Below, in pieces: positions 7,067 to 16,400 of a stretch of 57,926 nt of DNA; the stretch's first letter is position 1; the number at the start of each line of letters is the position of its first letter. The position numbers and the translations under genes were made by a program. The notes beneath the pieces are model-generated. The model was not told where the DNA came from. It saw only the letters and a program-made list of their open reading frames with translations, and made no database searches. The DNA comes from Oscillospiraceae bacterium (GTDB lineage Bacteria; Bacillota; Clostridia; Oscillospirales; Oscillospiraceae). The stretch is taken from assembly GCA_020025515.1 (NCBI GenBank), contig JAHHRZ010000014.1, positions 1 through 57,926 of the forward strand, in the 5' to 3' direction.

Positions 7067-7126
7067 AGTGGGAGAACATACCATGGCGAAGTGCGAGCTT
7101 CGTAAAAAAGAAAGGAGTGGGTTCCA

Positions 7127-7846
7127 ATGTCCCAAATTCGGTACAAAAGAATCCTTTTGAAACTCAGTGGCGAAGCCCTGGCAGGTGAGGCCCATCGTGG
7201 TCTTGATTTTTCTGTGATCAACTCTGTGTGTGAGGTCATTAAGACCTGCGTGGCGGATGGTGTCCAGGTGGGCGTGGTCATCGGCGGCGGCAATTTCTGG
7301 CGGGGCGTGAAAGATGGCGGCGACAAAATGCAGCGCTCTCATGCAGACTCCATGGGCATGCTGGCCACGGTGATGAACTGCCTGGCGGTGTCGGATGCTT
7401 TGGAAAAGCAAGGGGTAGAGAGCCGGGTCCTGTCCGCTGTGGAGATGCCCAAGTTCTGTGAGTACTTTACCAGAGATCTGGCCCATCGTTATCTCAATGA
7501 AGGAAAGGTCGTTTTCTTCTCCTGCGGTACCGGCAATCCTTATTTTTCTACGGATACCGGCGCAGTGCTTCGTGGAGTGGAAATCGAAGCCGATGCGATC
7601 CTGCTGGCTAAAAATGTGGACGGTGTGTATTCTGCCGACCCTGCGAAGGATCCCACGGCTGTCCGCTTTGACAGCCTGACCTATGACGAGGTTCTGGCCA
7701 GACATCTTCAGGCCACAGACACCACAGCCATGACCCTGGCAATGGACAACCATATGCCCATCATCGTTTTTGAGCTGAAGGACCCCAAGAACATTCTCCG
7801 GGTCATTCAAGGTGAGAAAATTGGTACAATCGTGAAGGAGGACTAA
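7127..7846 (+). CDS. pyrH: UMP kinase
   Basis: This 239-residue cytoplasmic enzyme phosphorylates UMP to UDP with ATP, the committed step to UTP and CTP. It has the amino-acid-kinase fold: the ATP loop KLSGEAL (12-18), the glycine loop IGGGNFWRG (52-60) and the UMP-binding segment CGTGNPYFSTDTGAVLR. Bacterial UMP kinase is a hexamer regulated by GTP and UTP. The ATG follows GAAAGGAGTGGGTTCCA. It is the first gene of the operon pyrH-frr-uppS-cdsA-dxr-rseP-ispG-polC; pyrH-frr adjacency is conserved across bacteria. Confidence 0.97.
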   Translation: MSQIRYKRILLKLSGEALAGEAHRGLDFSVINSVCEVIKTCVADGVQVGVVIGGGNFWRGVKDGGDKMQRSHADSMGMLATVMNCLAVSDALEKQGVESRVLSAVEMPKFCEYFTRDLAHRYLNEGKVVFFSCGTGNPYFSTDTGAVLRGVEIEADAILLAKNVDGVYSADPAKDPTAVRFDSLTYDEVLARHLQATDTTAMTLAMDNHMPIIVFELKDPKNILRVIQGEKIGTIVKED

Positions 7847-7850
7847 TAAA

Positions 7851-8405
7851 ATGAGTGTAGATTTCAAGGAATACAGCCACAAGATGGAAAAGACCCTGGA
7901 TGTGCTCCAGGACAATTTTGACGCCGTTCGGGCAGGCCGTGCCAACGCCAAGGTTCTGGATCGCATCACGGTGGAATACTATGGTTCAGAGTCCCAGCTG
8001 GCCTCTGTTGCCAATATTTCTTCCCCTGATGCCCGTACCCTGGTGATCCAGCCCTGGGATGCCAAGCTGCTCAAGGAGATTCAGAAGGCAATCCAGTGCA
8101 GTGATCTGGGAATCAACCCTCAGAATGACGGCAGAGTGATCCGTCTGGTGTTCCCTCAGCTCACTGAGGAGCGCCGTAAGGATCTCACAAAGCAGGTCCG
8201 CAAATATGCGGAAGATGCCAAGGTGGCTCTGCGCAATGTCCGCCGGGATGCCATGGACTTTGTGAAAGCGCTGAAAAAGAAGAACGAGGTCACTGAGGAC
8301 GAGCAGAAGAAGGCAGAAAAGGATCTGCAGGATCTTACCGACAAGTATATCAAGCAGGTGGATGCTGCCTGTGCGGCAAAGGAAAAGGAACTAATGGCCA
8401 TTTAA
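7851..8405 (+). CDS. frr: Ribosome recycling factor
   Basis: This 184-residue protein splits post-termination ribosomes together with EF-G. It has the family's three-helix-bundle plus small beta-domain layout: the N-terminal helix with FDAVRAGRANAKVLDRITVEYYG, the small domain with INPQNDGRVIRLVFPQLTEERRKDL, and the charged C-terminal helices. Length is standard. The start lies 4 bp after pyrH with GGAGGACTAATAAA before the ATG, so translation of the pair is likely coupled. Confidence 0.97.
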   Translation: MSVDFKEYSHKMEKTLDVLQDNFDAVRAGRANAKVLDRITVEYYGSESQLASVANISSPDARTLVIQPWDAKLLKEIQKAIQCSDLGINPQNDGRVIRLVFPQLTEERRKDLTKQVRKYAEDAKVALRNVRRDAMDFVKALKKKNEVTEDEQKKAEKDLQDLTDKYIKQVDAACAAKEKELMAI

Positions 8406-8467
8406 GGCCTGAAAGAAAGCGGAGCGGGGGGCATACCCCCCGCTGTGCTGTAATTTGGAGGCATTAT

Positions 8468-9205
8468 ATGGGATTGTTTCAAAGGAAAGTGCAGCAGGAG
8501 CAGGAGTTTCCTCCCTTGCGGCACATTGCCATCATTATGGACGGCAACGGCCGATGGGCCAAAAAGCGAGGCCTGCCCCGTACCGCAGGCCACGCCGCCG
8601 GAGCGGAGAGCTTCCGCCGCATTGCCAATTACTGCCGAACCCTGGGCGTTCGGTATCTGACGGTGTACGCCTTTTCCACGGAAAACTGGAAGCGTTCTCA
8701 GGAGGAAGTGGGGGGGATTATGACCCTCCTGCGCAAGTATCTGGAGGAAGCCCTCCGGGATATGGAAAAGAATAAGGTGCATTTCTGCTTTTTTGGAGAC
8801 CTGTCCAGACTTTCTCCGGATTTGCAGGAGCTGTGCCGGGATGCGGAGTCTCGTTCCCGGGACTATGAAGTGCAGGTGAATTTCTGCCTGAATTACGGTG
8901 GTCGGGATGAAATCGTTCGGGCAGCCCGTCTGTTTGCCCAGGAGGTGGCAGAGGGGAAACGTCAGCCGGAGGAGCTGGATGAGGCGATTTTCTCTCAATA
9001 TCTCTATTCCGCTGACATACCGGACCCGGAGCTGATTATCCGGCCCTCCGGGGAGGAGCGGATCAGCAATTTCCTTCTATGGCAGTCTGCCTACTCTGAG
9101 TATGTCTTTATGGATGTCCTTTGGCCTGACTTTGGGCCCAAGGATCTGGACGAGGCCATTGCCCAATTCCATCGGCGCAATCGTCGGTTTGGAGGTGCAA
9201 AGTAA
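8468..9205 (+). CDS. uppS: Isoprenyl transferase, undecaprenyl diphosphate synthase
   Basis: This 245-residue cis-prenyltransferase condenses isopentenyl diphosphate onto farnesyl diphosphate to make the C55 lipid carrier for peptidoglycan. The catalytic aspartate is in the motif MDGNGRWAKKRG (24-35), and the IPP-binding motif RPSGEERISNFLLWQ is near the C-terminus. The ATG follows TTTGGAGGCATTAT. It is placed next to cdsA, the usual arrangement, with dxr and ispG of the precursor pathway in the same operon. Confidence 0.96.
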   Translation: MGLFQRKVQQEQEFPPLRHIAIIMDGNGRWAKKRGLPRTAGHAAGAESFRRIANYCRTLGVRYLTVYAFSTENWKRSQEEVGGIMTLLRKYLEEALRDMEKNKVHFCFFGDLSRLSPDLQELCRDAESRSRDYEVQVNFCLNYGGRDEIVRAARLFAQEVAEGKRQPEELDEAIFSQYLYSADIPDPELIIRPSGEERISNFLLWQSAYSEYVFMDVLWPDFGPKDLDEAIAQFHRRNRRFGGAK

Positions 9206-9207
9206 TC

Positions 9208-10059
9208 ATGAAAGTACGAATTCTTTCCGCAGTGGTGCTGCTGCCTCTGCTGCTGGTCATTGTTTTGGTGCTCCCGGCTTGGGCCACCGCAGCGCTCTTT
9301 GCGGCGGCGGCGGCTGTGGCCGCCTATGAGCTTCTCTGGGGGACCGGCCTTGTGAAGCATGTGCGTTTGGTGGCTTATTCCATGGTCATGGCGGCGCTGA
9401 TCTCCTTCTGGAGCCTGCGCCCCAGCGGGAATCTGGCGTCCATTGGCATTTTTGTATTTTTCCTGCTGCTGCTGGGAGAGATGCTGGCGGCCCACACAAA
9501 GCTTCCCTTCAGCCAAATTGCCATTTGTATGATCGGCGGCGTATTGCTGCCCTATCTGCTCACTGCCCTGGTGCGAATCCGGGCCATGTTCTCCATGGTG
9601 ACAGGGCAGGAGGAAATGGGGAAGTTCTATATTCTCATTGCCTTTGTCATTGCGTTTTCCGCTGACTCCGGTGCCTACTTTGTGGGTAGAGCCCTGGGAA
9701 AACATAAGCTGTGCCCCAACATCAGCCCCAATAAGACCGTAGAAGGCGCCATTGGCGGAATCCTGTGTGCCGTGATCTTCGTGGAACTTTACGGCCTGGT
9801 TTTGGATAAGGCCTTCGGTTTTGACGTAATCTATGTCTATGGGATTGTGTATGGCATCCTTGGCGCCATTGGCTCCATTGTTGGAGATTTGAGCTTCTCT
9901 GTCATTAAGCGGCAGATTGGAATTAAGGACTATGGAAACCTGATTCCCGGCCATGGCGGAATCCTGGACCGGTTTGACAGTATGATGATTGTGGCTCCCA
10001 TGGTGGAGCTCCTCTTGCAGATCATCAATATTGCGGTCCCTATGGCAGGAGTGGGTTAA
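9208..10059 (+). CDS. cdsA: Phosphatidate cytidylyltransferase
   Basis: This 283-residue polytopic membrane enzyme makes CDP-diacylglycerol from phosphatidate and CTP, feeding phospholipid synthesis. About eight hydrophobic segments are visible. The CDS signature near the C-terminus reads SVIKRQIGIKDYG...PGHGGILDRFDS, with the conserved Lys-Arg, Lys-Asp and Asp-Arg pairs. It begins 2 bp after the uppS stop (GGAGGTGC lies within uppS), implying coupled translation. Confidence 0.94.
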   Translation: MKVRILSAVVLLPLLLVIVLVLPAWATAALFAAAAAVAAYELLWGTGLVKHVRLVAYSMVMAALISFWSLRPSGNLASIGIFVFFLLLLGEMLAAHTKLPFSQIAICMIGGVLLPYLLTALVRIRAMFSMVTGQEEMGKFYILIAFVIAFSADSGAYFVGRALGKHKLCPNISPNKTVEGAIGGILCAVIFVELYGLVLDKAFGFDVIYVYGIVYGILGAIGSIVGDLSFSVIKRQIGIKDYGNLIPGHGGILDRFDSMMIVAPMVELLLQIINIAVPMAGVG

Positions 10060-10060
10060 T

Positions 10061-11212
10061 ATGGTAAACTGTATTTCTGTATTGGGGTCTACGGGCTCCA
10101 TTGGTCGGCAGACTTTGGATGTGGCCCAGAGACTGGGGATCCCGGTGTGCGCCTTGACCGCCGGAACCAATGTAGAGCGGATGGAAGAGCAGTGCAGAAC
10201 CTTTGTCCCCAGTATTGCGGTGATGTCTTCGCCGGAGGCTGCCGCTTCTTTGGCGGACAGGATTTCTGACCTGCCGATTACCGTTATGTCCGGCAAAGAA
10301 GGACTGATTACGGCAGCCACCATGGAAGCGGCCGACACTGTTATTACGGCAGTAGTGGGCATGGTGGGCCTGGAACCTACGCTGGCGGCCATTCGAGCCA
10401 AAAAGCGCATTGGCCTGGCCAACAAGGAGACCATGGTCTGTGCCGGTGAGCTGGTCATGGAGGAGGCAAACCGCTGGGGCGCGGAGATCATTCCCGTGGA
10501 CTCTGAGCACTCTGCTATTTTCCAGTGCTTGGCAGGATGCCGGGAGAAATCCCAGGTGCGCCGCCTGATCCTGACCTGCTCTGGCGGCCCCTTCTTTGGT
10601 AAGTCCAAAAAAGAGCTGGAAGGTGTCACCCAGGCCCATGCGCTGAAGCACCCGAATTGGAAGATGGGTGCAAAAATCACCATCGATTGTGCCACACTGA
10701 TGAACAAAGGGCTGGAAGTGATTGAGGCCATGCGCCTGTATGGTCTGCCTCTGGAGCAGGTGGATGTAGTGATTCATCGGCAGAGTGTGATCCATTCCTT
10801 CGTGGAATATGTGGACGGTGCGCTGCTGGCCCAGATGGGATCGCCGGATATGAGGCTTCCCATTCAGCTTGCCCTGACCTGGCCGGACCGAATGGCCTGC
10901 CCGGCACCGGATTTGGATCTTCTGTCCTGCGGCGCGCTGACCTTCCATAAGCCGGATCTGGAAGCCTTTCCTTGTCTGGCCCTTGCAATGGAGGCCGCCA
11001 AAGCGGGGGGAACCATGGGTGCGGTTTTGAGCGGTGCCAATGAAGTGGCGGTGGAAATGTATCTGAAGGATCAGATTGGGTTTTATGACATTCCGGCTCT
11101 GGTGAAGAAGGCCATGGATGATGTTCCCTTTATAAAAAGGCCCGATTTGTCCCAGATTCTGGAGGCGGACCGTCTGGCCCGTCAATCTGTGCGGTGCAAT
11201 GCAGGAGGCTGA
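10061..11212 (+). CDS. dxr: 1-deoxy-D-xylulose 5-phosphate reductoisomerase
   Basis: This 383-residue NADPH enzyme makes 2-C-methyl-D-erythritol 4-phosphate in the non-mevalonate isoprenoid pathway. The NADPH loop is LGSTGSIGRQTLDV near the start. Other landmarks are LANKETMVCAGEL, the metal-binding VDSEHSAIFQ, the catalytic loop SGGPFFG, and ATLMNKGLEVIEA. The ATG at 10061 follows GGAGTGGGTTAAT one base after the cdsA stop; a longer in-frame start inside cdsA is not needed. It shares the pathway with ispG three genes on. Confidence 0.97.
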   Translation: MVNCISVLGSTGSIGRQTLDVAQRLGIPVCALTAGTNVERMEEQCRTFVPSIAVMSSPEAAASLADRISDLPITVMSGKEGLITAATMEAADTVITAVVGMVGLEPTLAAIRAKKRIGLANKETMVCAGELVMEEANRWGAEIIPVDSEHSAIFQCLAGCREKSQVRRLILTCSGGPFFGKSKKELEGVTQAHALKHPNWKMGAKITIDCATLMNKGLEVIEAMRLYGLPLEQVDVVIHRQSVIHSFVEYVDGALLAQMGSPDMRLPIQLALTWPDRMACPAPDLDLLSCGALTFHKPDLEAFPCLALAMEAAKAGGTMGAVLSGANEVAVEMYLKDQIGFYDIPALVKKAMDDVPFIKRPDLSQILEADRLARQSVRCNAGG

Positions 11213-11217
11213 TATTT

Positions 11218-12300
11218 TTGTTGTATTTTCTGTATATTTTGTTTGCAATTCTGGTCTTTGCGCTCCTGATTTTGGTCCATGAGCTGGGCCACTTTCTCAC
11301 AGCAAAGTTATTCAAGATCAAAGTAAACGAATTCTCTGTATTCATGGGTCCCGCCATTTGGAAAAAACAAAAAGGGGAGACCCTTTATGCCGTTCGCTCC
11401 ATTCCTCTGGGCGGATACTGCGCCATGGAGGGAGAGGACGGAGTCAGCGATGATCCCAGGGCCTTCGGAAATGCAAAATGGTGGAAAAAGATCATTGTGC
11501 TGGTGGCCGGTGCCGGTATGAACTTCCTCATTGGCTTTCTGTTTCTGGTGCTTATGGTGGGCTTTGCCGGAGGATTCGAGTATCATACCCAGCCTGTGCT
11601 GGAAAGTGTAGAACCGGGCAGCTCTCTGGTGGGGTATCTGGAAGACGGAGACCGAATCTATAAAATTGACGGCGAGCGGGTCTATACTGGAAACGATGTG
11701 ACCATGCTCATGAGTCTGAATCTGTCCGGCACTGCCAATGTCCATGATGTGGTCGTGATCCGGGATGGGGAAACGGTTCTCCTTAAGAACCTCAATATGG
11801 AGCCGAGACCACTGCCTGCGGCAGACGGTACCACTCAGATGCGCTACGGCATGAATCTGCAGGTTGAGGAGCGAACCCTGACCAATACCTTCTCCTACGC
11901 ATGGAATGCCGGCATCAACTATGCCAGAACCGTGCGCCTGAGTCTGCAAATGCTGTTCCGCGGAGATGTAGGCGTGCAGGAGATGACCGGCCCTGTGGGC
12001 ATTGTCAAGACCATTGCCGATGTGGGTACAGCCTCGGCCAGCATTTCCGTGGGACTTTGGAATGTGATTTCCATTGGTGCGTTTATCGCCATCAACCTTG
12101 GTATCATGAACCTTCTGCCCATTCCCGCACTGGATGGCGGCCGGGTGGTGGGAGTGCTTCTCACGACCTGCATCGAAGGTGTGACCAAAAAGAAGCTCAA
12201 CCCCAAGATTGAAGGATATATCCACACCGGTGGTATGATCGTTCTGATGGTTTTGATGGCGTTGATCCTATTTAAGGATGTATGGCAAATTTTCCTTTGA
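11218..12300 (+). CDS. rseP: RIP-family site-2 zinc metalloprotease RseP
   Basis: This 360-residue intramembrane protease cuts transmembrane anti-sigma factors and leftover signal peptides. The zinc motif HELGH is at 21-25 within the first membrane helix, a single PDZ domain occupies the middle, and the second active-site motif PIPALDGGR lies in a late membrane helix. The start is chosen as TTG at 11218, nine bases after AGGAGG (11203-11208). A GTG at 11194 would place that Shine-Dalgarno inside the gene. The frame overlaps the end of dxr closely, so the TTG probably moderates expression by coupling. Confidence 0.93.
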   Translation: MLYFLYILFAILVFALLILVHELGHFLTAKLFKIKVNEFSVFMGPAIWKKQKGETLYAVRSIPLGGYCAMEGEDGVSDDPRAFGNAKWWKKIIVLVAGAGMNFLIGFLFLVLMVGFAGGFEYHTQPVLESVEPGSSLVGYLEDGDRIYKIDGERVYTGNDVTMLMSLNLSGTANVHDVVVIRDGETVLLKNLNMEPRPLPAADGTTQMRYGMNLQVEERTLTNTFSYAWNAGINYARTVRLSLQMLFRGDVGVQEMTGPVGIVKTIADVGTASASISVGLWNVISIGAFIAINLGIMNLLPIPALDGGRVVGVLLTTCIEGVTKKKLNPKIEGYIHTGGMIVLMVLMALILFKDVWQIFL

Positions 12301-12313
12301 GGTGAATTAAGAT

Positions 12314-13351
12314 ATGACTAGACAGATCATGGTAGGGGATGTGGCCATTGGCGGCGGCGCTCCGGTGTCCATTCAGTCCATGCTCAATACCAAGACCACG
12401 GATGTGGAAGGAAGCCTGGCCCAGCTCCGTGCTTTGAAGGATGCGGGCTGCCAAATTGCCCGGCTGGCTGTTCCCAACGAGGCCGCTGCCAAGGGCTTTG
12501 CTCAGATTGCGGCACAGTCCCCGCTGCCACTGGTTGCGGATATTCACTTTGATTATAAGCTGGCCATTGCTGCCGCCGAGGGCGGAGCCTCTAAAATCCG
12601 CATCAACCCCGGCAATATCGGGGGCGTTGACCGGGTGAAAGCCGTTGTGGACGTGTGCCGGGATAAGAAAATTCCCATCCGCATCGGTGTCAACGGCGGC
12701 AGTCTGGATAAGAAGCTTCTGGAAAAATACGGGCATCCCACAGCGGAGGCACTGGTAGAAAGTGCGTTTTCTCATTTGGAACTTCTGGAAAAGCAGGGCT
12801 TTTATGATGCCTGCGTGTCTATGAAATCCTCTACGGTTCCCACCATGGTGGCAGCAGCCCGGCTGTTCCGCTCCAAGTGTGACTATCCCCTGCATATTGG
12901 TGTGACAGAGACCGGCCCTGTTCGCATGGGCCTCATCAAGTCCGCCATGGGCATTGGTGCTCTGTTGCTGGACGGCATTGGTGACACCCTCCGGGTGTCC
13001 CTGACGGACGATCCGGTGCAGGAAGTCTATGCGGCGAAGGATATTCTTCGGGCAGCAGGCCTTCGGAAAGAGGGCGTCAATATCATTTCCTGCCCCACCT
13101 GCGGAAGAACCTGCATTGACCTCATTGGTTTGGTGGGCAGGGTGGACCAGGCGCTGAAAGACTGCAAGAAAGACATCACCGTTGCGGTGATGGGCTGTGT
13201 GGTCAACGGCCCCGGTGAGGCACGGGAAGCAGATGTTGGCATTGCCGGCGGCGATGGCTGCGGCGTTCTCTTTGTAAAGGGAGAACCGAAGGAAAAGGTT
13301 CCCTATGACCAGTTGCTCCCTACCCTGATTTCTTACATCGAAAAGCTGTAA
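12314..13351 (+). CDS. ispG: 4-hydroxy-3-methylbut-2-enyl diphosphate synthase
   Basis: This 345-residue [4Fe-4S] enzyme converts MEcPP to HMBPP in the non-mevalonate pathway. The N-terminal TIM barrel includes VSIQSMLNTKTTDVEG and DIHFDYKLA. The C-terminal domain carries the cluster ligands in CPTCGRT and VMGCVVNGPGEA. This is the compact bacterial form without the plant insert. The ATG follows GAGGTGAATTAAGAT. With dxr in the same operon, two of the seven pathway steps are encoded here. Confidence 0.97.
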   Translation: MTRQIMVGDVAIGGGAPVSIQSMLNTKTTDVEGSLAQLRALKDAGCQIARLAVPNEAAAKGFAQIAAQSPLPLVADIHFDYKLAIAAAEGGASKIRINPGNIGGVDRVKAVVDVCRDKKIPIRIGVNGGSLDKKLLEKYGHPTAEALVESAFSHLELLEKQGFYDACVSMKSSTVPTMVAAARLFRSKCDYPLHIGVTETGPVRMGLIKSAMGIGALLLDGIGDTLRVSLTDDPVQEVYAAKDILRAAGLRKEGVNIISCPTCGRTCIDLIGLVGRVDQALKDCKKDITVAVMGCVVNGPGEAREADVGIAGGDGCGVLFVKGEPKEKVPYDQLLPTLISYIEKL

Positions 13352-13413
13352 AGCCCCGGGCTGTGGTGCGATTTTGCGCCACAGTCCAAAGTTTTCTTTG
13401 AAAAGGTGAACTT

Positions 13414-16400
13414 ATGACGGAATTTATCCCATTTTTGCAAATGTTTTCAAAATATGTCGCGCCGCCGGGGCAGCTGCAAAGTGCATTGGAAGATACAAAC
13501 ATCTGCAACGCAGAGCTGGACATGGAAGCCCGTTCCATTTTGCTGGAGCTGAACTGCCCCTGCTATATCTCCCGAAAAGATCTGGAAGGCATCAGCCGAG
13601 AGCTGCAGGGATACTATGATGTGCGGCGCGTGGAAATTTTTCCTCACTTTCCTTCGGAAGATCTGACCAAGATCCACACGGAAGAGCTGATGCAGTTCTT
13701 TGTGGATCAGGATTCCCGGGCAAGAGGTTCTCTTGCTGGCTGCAAGTGGACCTGGGAAGGAGAGACCCTACATATGGAGCTGGTGGGCAACGGCAAAAAA
13801 GATCTGGAATCTGCGGTTCCCGGTCTGCGGCGGTATATCTCCGACCGATTCGACCGAAAAATCTCCGTGGAGATTCAAGCCAATCAAGAGCTGCACGGCT
13901 CGGAACTGTTTCAAAAAATGGAGCAGATGAGAAAAGAAATGGTAAGCAGTCTGCCCAAGCCAGAGGCGCCTGTCCAACACAGAGAGCGCCCTCAGAACAG
14001 CGGGGGAAAGACCGTTTCTGCACCCGCAGGGCCCGATACTATTTTCGGAAAGCCCTTTGTGGATGGGACCATCCCCATCAAGAATGTGACCCTGGACCTT
14101 CGTACGGTGTGCGTGGCGGGAAGGGTGTTTTCCGCAGACCACAAGGAGCTGACCAAAAACAATGCCATTGTGGTGAACTTCGACATCACGGACTACACCA
14201 GTTCTATCCGAATCAACCGCTATTTCAGAGAGCGGGACCTTCAGAAGGCCCAGGCCATCGTAGAGGCATGCACAGAGGGAGCATGGGTGAAAATTTTGGC
14301 AAAGCCTGTCATCAATCGCTTTGATAATGAAATGGTGCTGGACCCCATCGCCATTATGCCCCATGTGGCCCCGAAACGGCTGGACACCGCCAAGGACAAG
14401 CGGGTGGAGCTTCATCTGCATACCAATATGTCCAACATGGACGCATTGACCCAGGCAACGGCAGCGGTCAAGCAGGCGGCAGCCTGGGGCCACCAGGCCG
14501 TGGCCATTACGGACCATGGCTGTGCCCAAGCCTTCCCGGAGGCCATGAAGGCTGCGGGAAAGGCCAAGGTTGCAGGCACAGATCAGCCCATCAAAGTTCT
14601 CTATGGCTGCGAAGCCTATTATGTCAATGATGTAGATGACCAAATCGTAGTGCACGGGAAACAGGATTGCTCCTTTACAGAGGAATATGTAGCCTTCGAT
14701 TTGGAGACCACAGGACTGAGTGCCGACACCGATGAAATCATCGAGATCGGTGCGGTGATCCTGAAAGACGGGCAGGAGGCGGGCAGGTTCCAGAGCTTTG
14801 TGGATCCAGGGCAAAGCCTCACCCAGAAGATCACCGATCTCACAGGCATTACGGATCAGATGCTGGTGGGGGCTCCTAAGATTCAGGAGGTTCTTCCTGC
14901 GTTTCTGGAATTTTGCGGGAATCGTCCCCTGATTGCCCATAATGCGGATTTTGATGTGGGTTTCATTGCGGCAGCCTGTAGACGAATGGAAATTTCCTAC
15001 AATCCCACCTATCTGGATACCCTGATTCTGTCTCAGAATCTCATGCCCCAGCTGGGAAAATTCAAGCTGGATATTGTGGCCAACGCACTGAGTCTTCCGG
15101 AATTCAACCACCACCGGGCAGCAGACGACGCGCTGACCTGCGGGTTGATTTTTGACAGGCTTCGGGAAAAGCTGGTAGAGATGGATCTTCACAGTCTACA
15201 GGAAATTAATCCGGCCATGCCGGCCCTGCGTGCAAAGAAAAAGGTGGGAGATCGGCATGCAAAACACATTATCCTGTTTGCAAAGAACCAGACCGGACTT
15301 CGGAACCTGTATCATCTGATTTCCATTGGCAATCTGAAATACTTCAAACGAAAACCCAGAATCCCAAAATCCGAGCTGCTGACCTACAGGGAGGGCGTGA
15401 TCATTGGATCTGCCTGTGAAGCCGGAGAGCTTTTCAAGGCGATTTTGGCGCATAAGAGTGAGGAAGAGCTGCTTCGTCTGGCTTCCTTTTATGACTTTCT
15501 GGAAATCCAGCCCCTGTCAAACAACCGGTTTATGCTGGAAAAGGGACTTGCCCAAAACGAGGAAGAGCTGCGGGAGTTCAACCGCACCGTGGTGCGGCTG
15601 GGAAAGAAGCTGGGAAAGCCGGTTTGCGCCACCGGGGATGTCCACTTCCTGAATCCCGAGGACGAGATCTACCGGCATATTCTTCTGGCTACCAAGGGCT
15701 TTGATGATGCGGACAAGGACAATCCGTTGTATTTCCGTACAACGGACGAAATGCTCCGGGAGTTTTCCTACCTTGGAGAAGAAACAGCCTATGATGTGGT
15801 GGTGAAAAACACCAACCTCATTGCGGATATGTGCGAATCTCTCCGCCCGGTGCCCCACAATCTGTTTGCGCCATCCATCGAAAATTCGGTAGAGGACCTG
15901 AAGGATCTGGTGTACGGAAAGATGCGCCGCCTGTACGGCGAAAATCCTCCGGAGCTGATTACCAAGCGTGTTGAAACGGAGCTGGGAGACATCATCAGCT
16001 GTCACTATGACGTGATTTATATGTCCGCCCAGAAGCTGGTTCAGAACTCTCTGGAGCATGGCTATCTGGTTGGCTCTCGTGGCTCAGTTGGCTCCTCCAT
16101 TGTGGCCTATATGGCGGGAATTACGGAAGTAAACTCCTTCCCGCCCCACTATCGCTGCCCCAATCCGGAATGTAAGTATACCACCTTCGATGTGCCAAAG
16201 GGATTTGGCTGCGGTGCGGATCTGCCCGATGCTGTATGCCCAAAATGTGGCGCAAAATTTGAAAAAGACGGATTCAATATCCCCTTTGAGACCTTCCTGG
16301 GCTTCGGCGGCGACAAGGTGCCTGATATTGACCTGAATTTCTCCGGTGAATATCAGGCAAAGGCCCATGCCTACTGCGTGGAGCTTTTTGGGAAATCCCA

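Noticed and set aside
6811..7326. N-terminal extension of glnS to 7326
   Set aside because: It would run through a consensus promoter and overlap pyrH. The family start and Shine-Dalgarno are at 6810.
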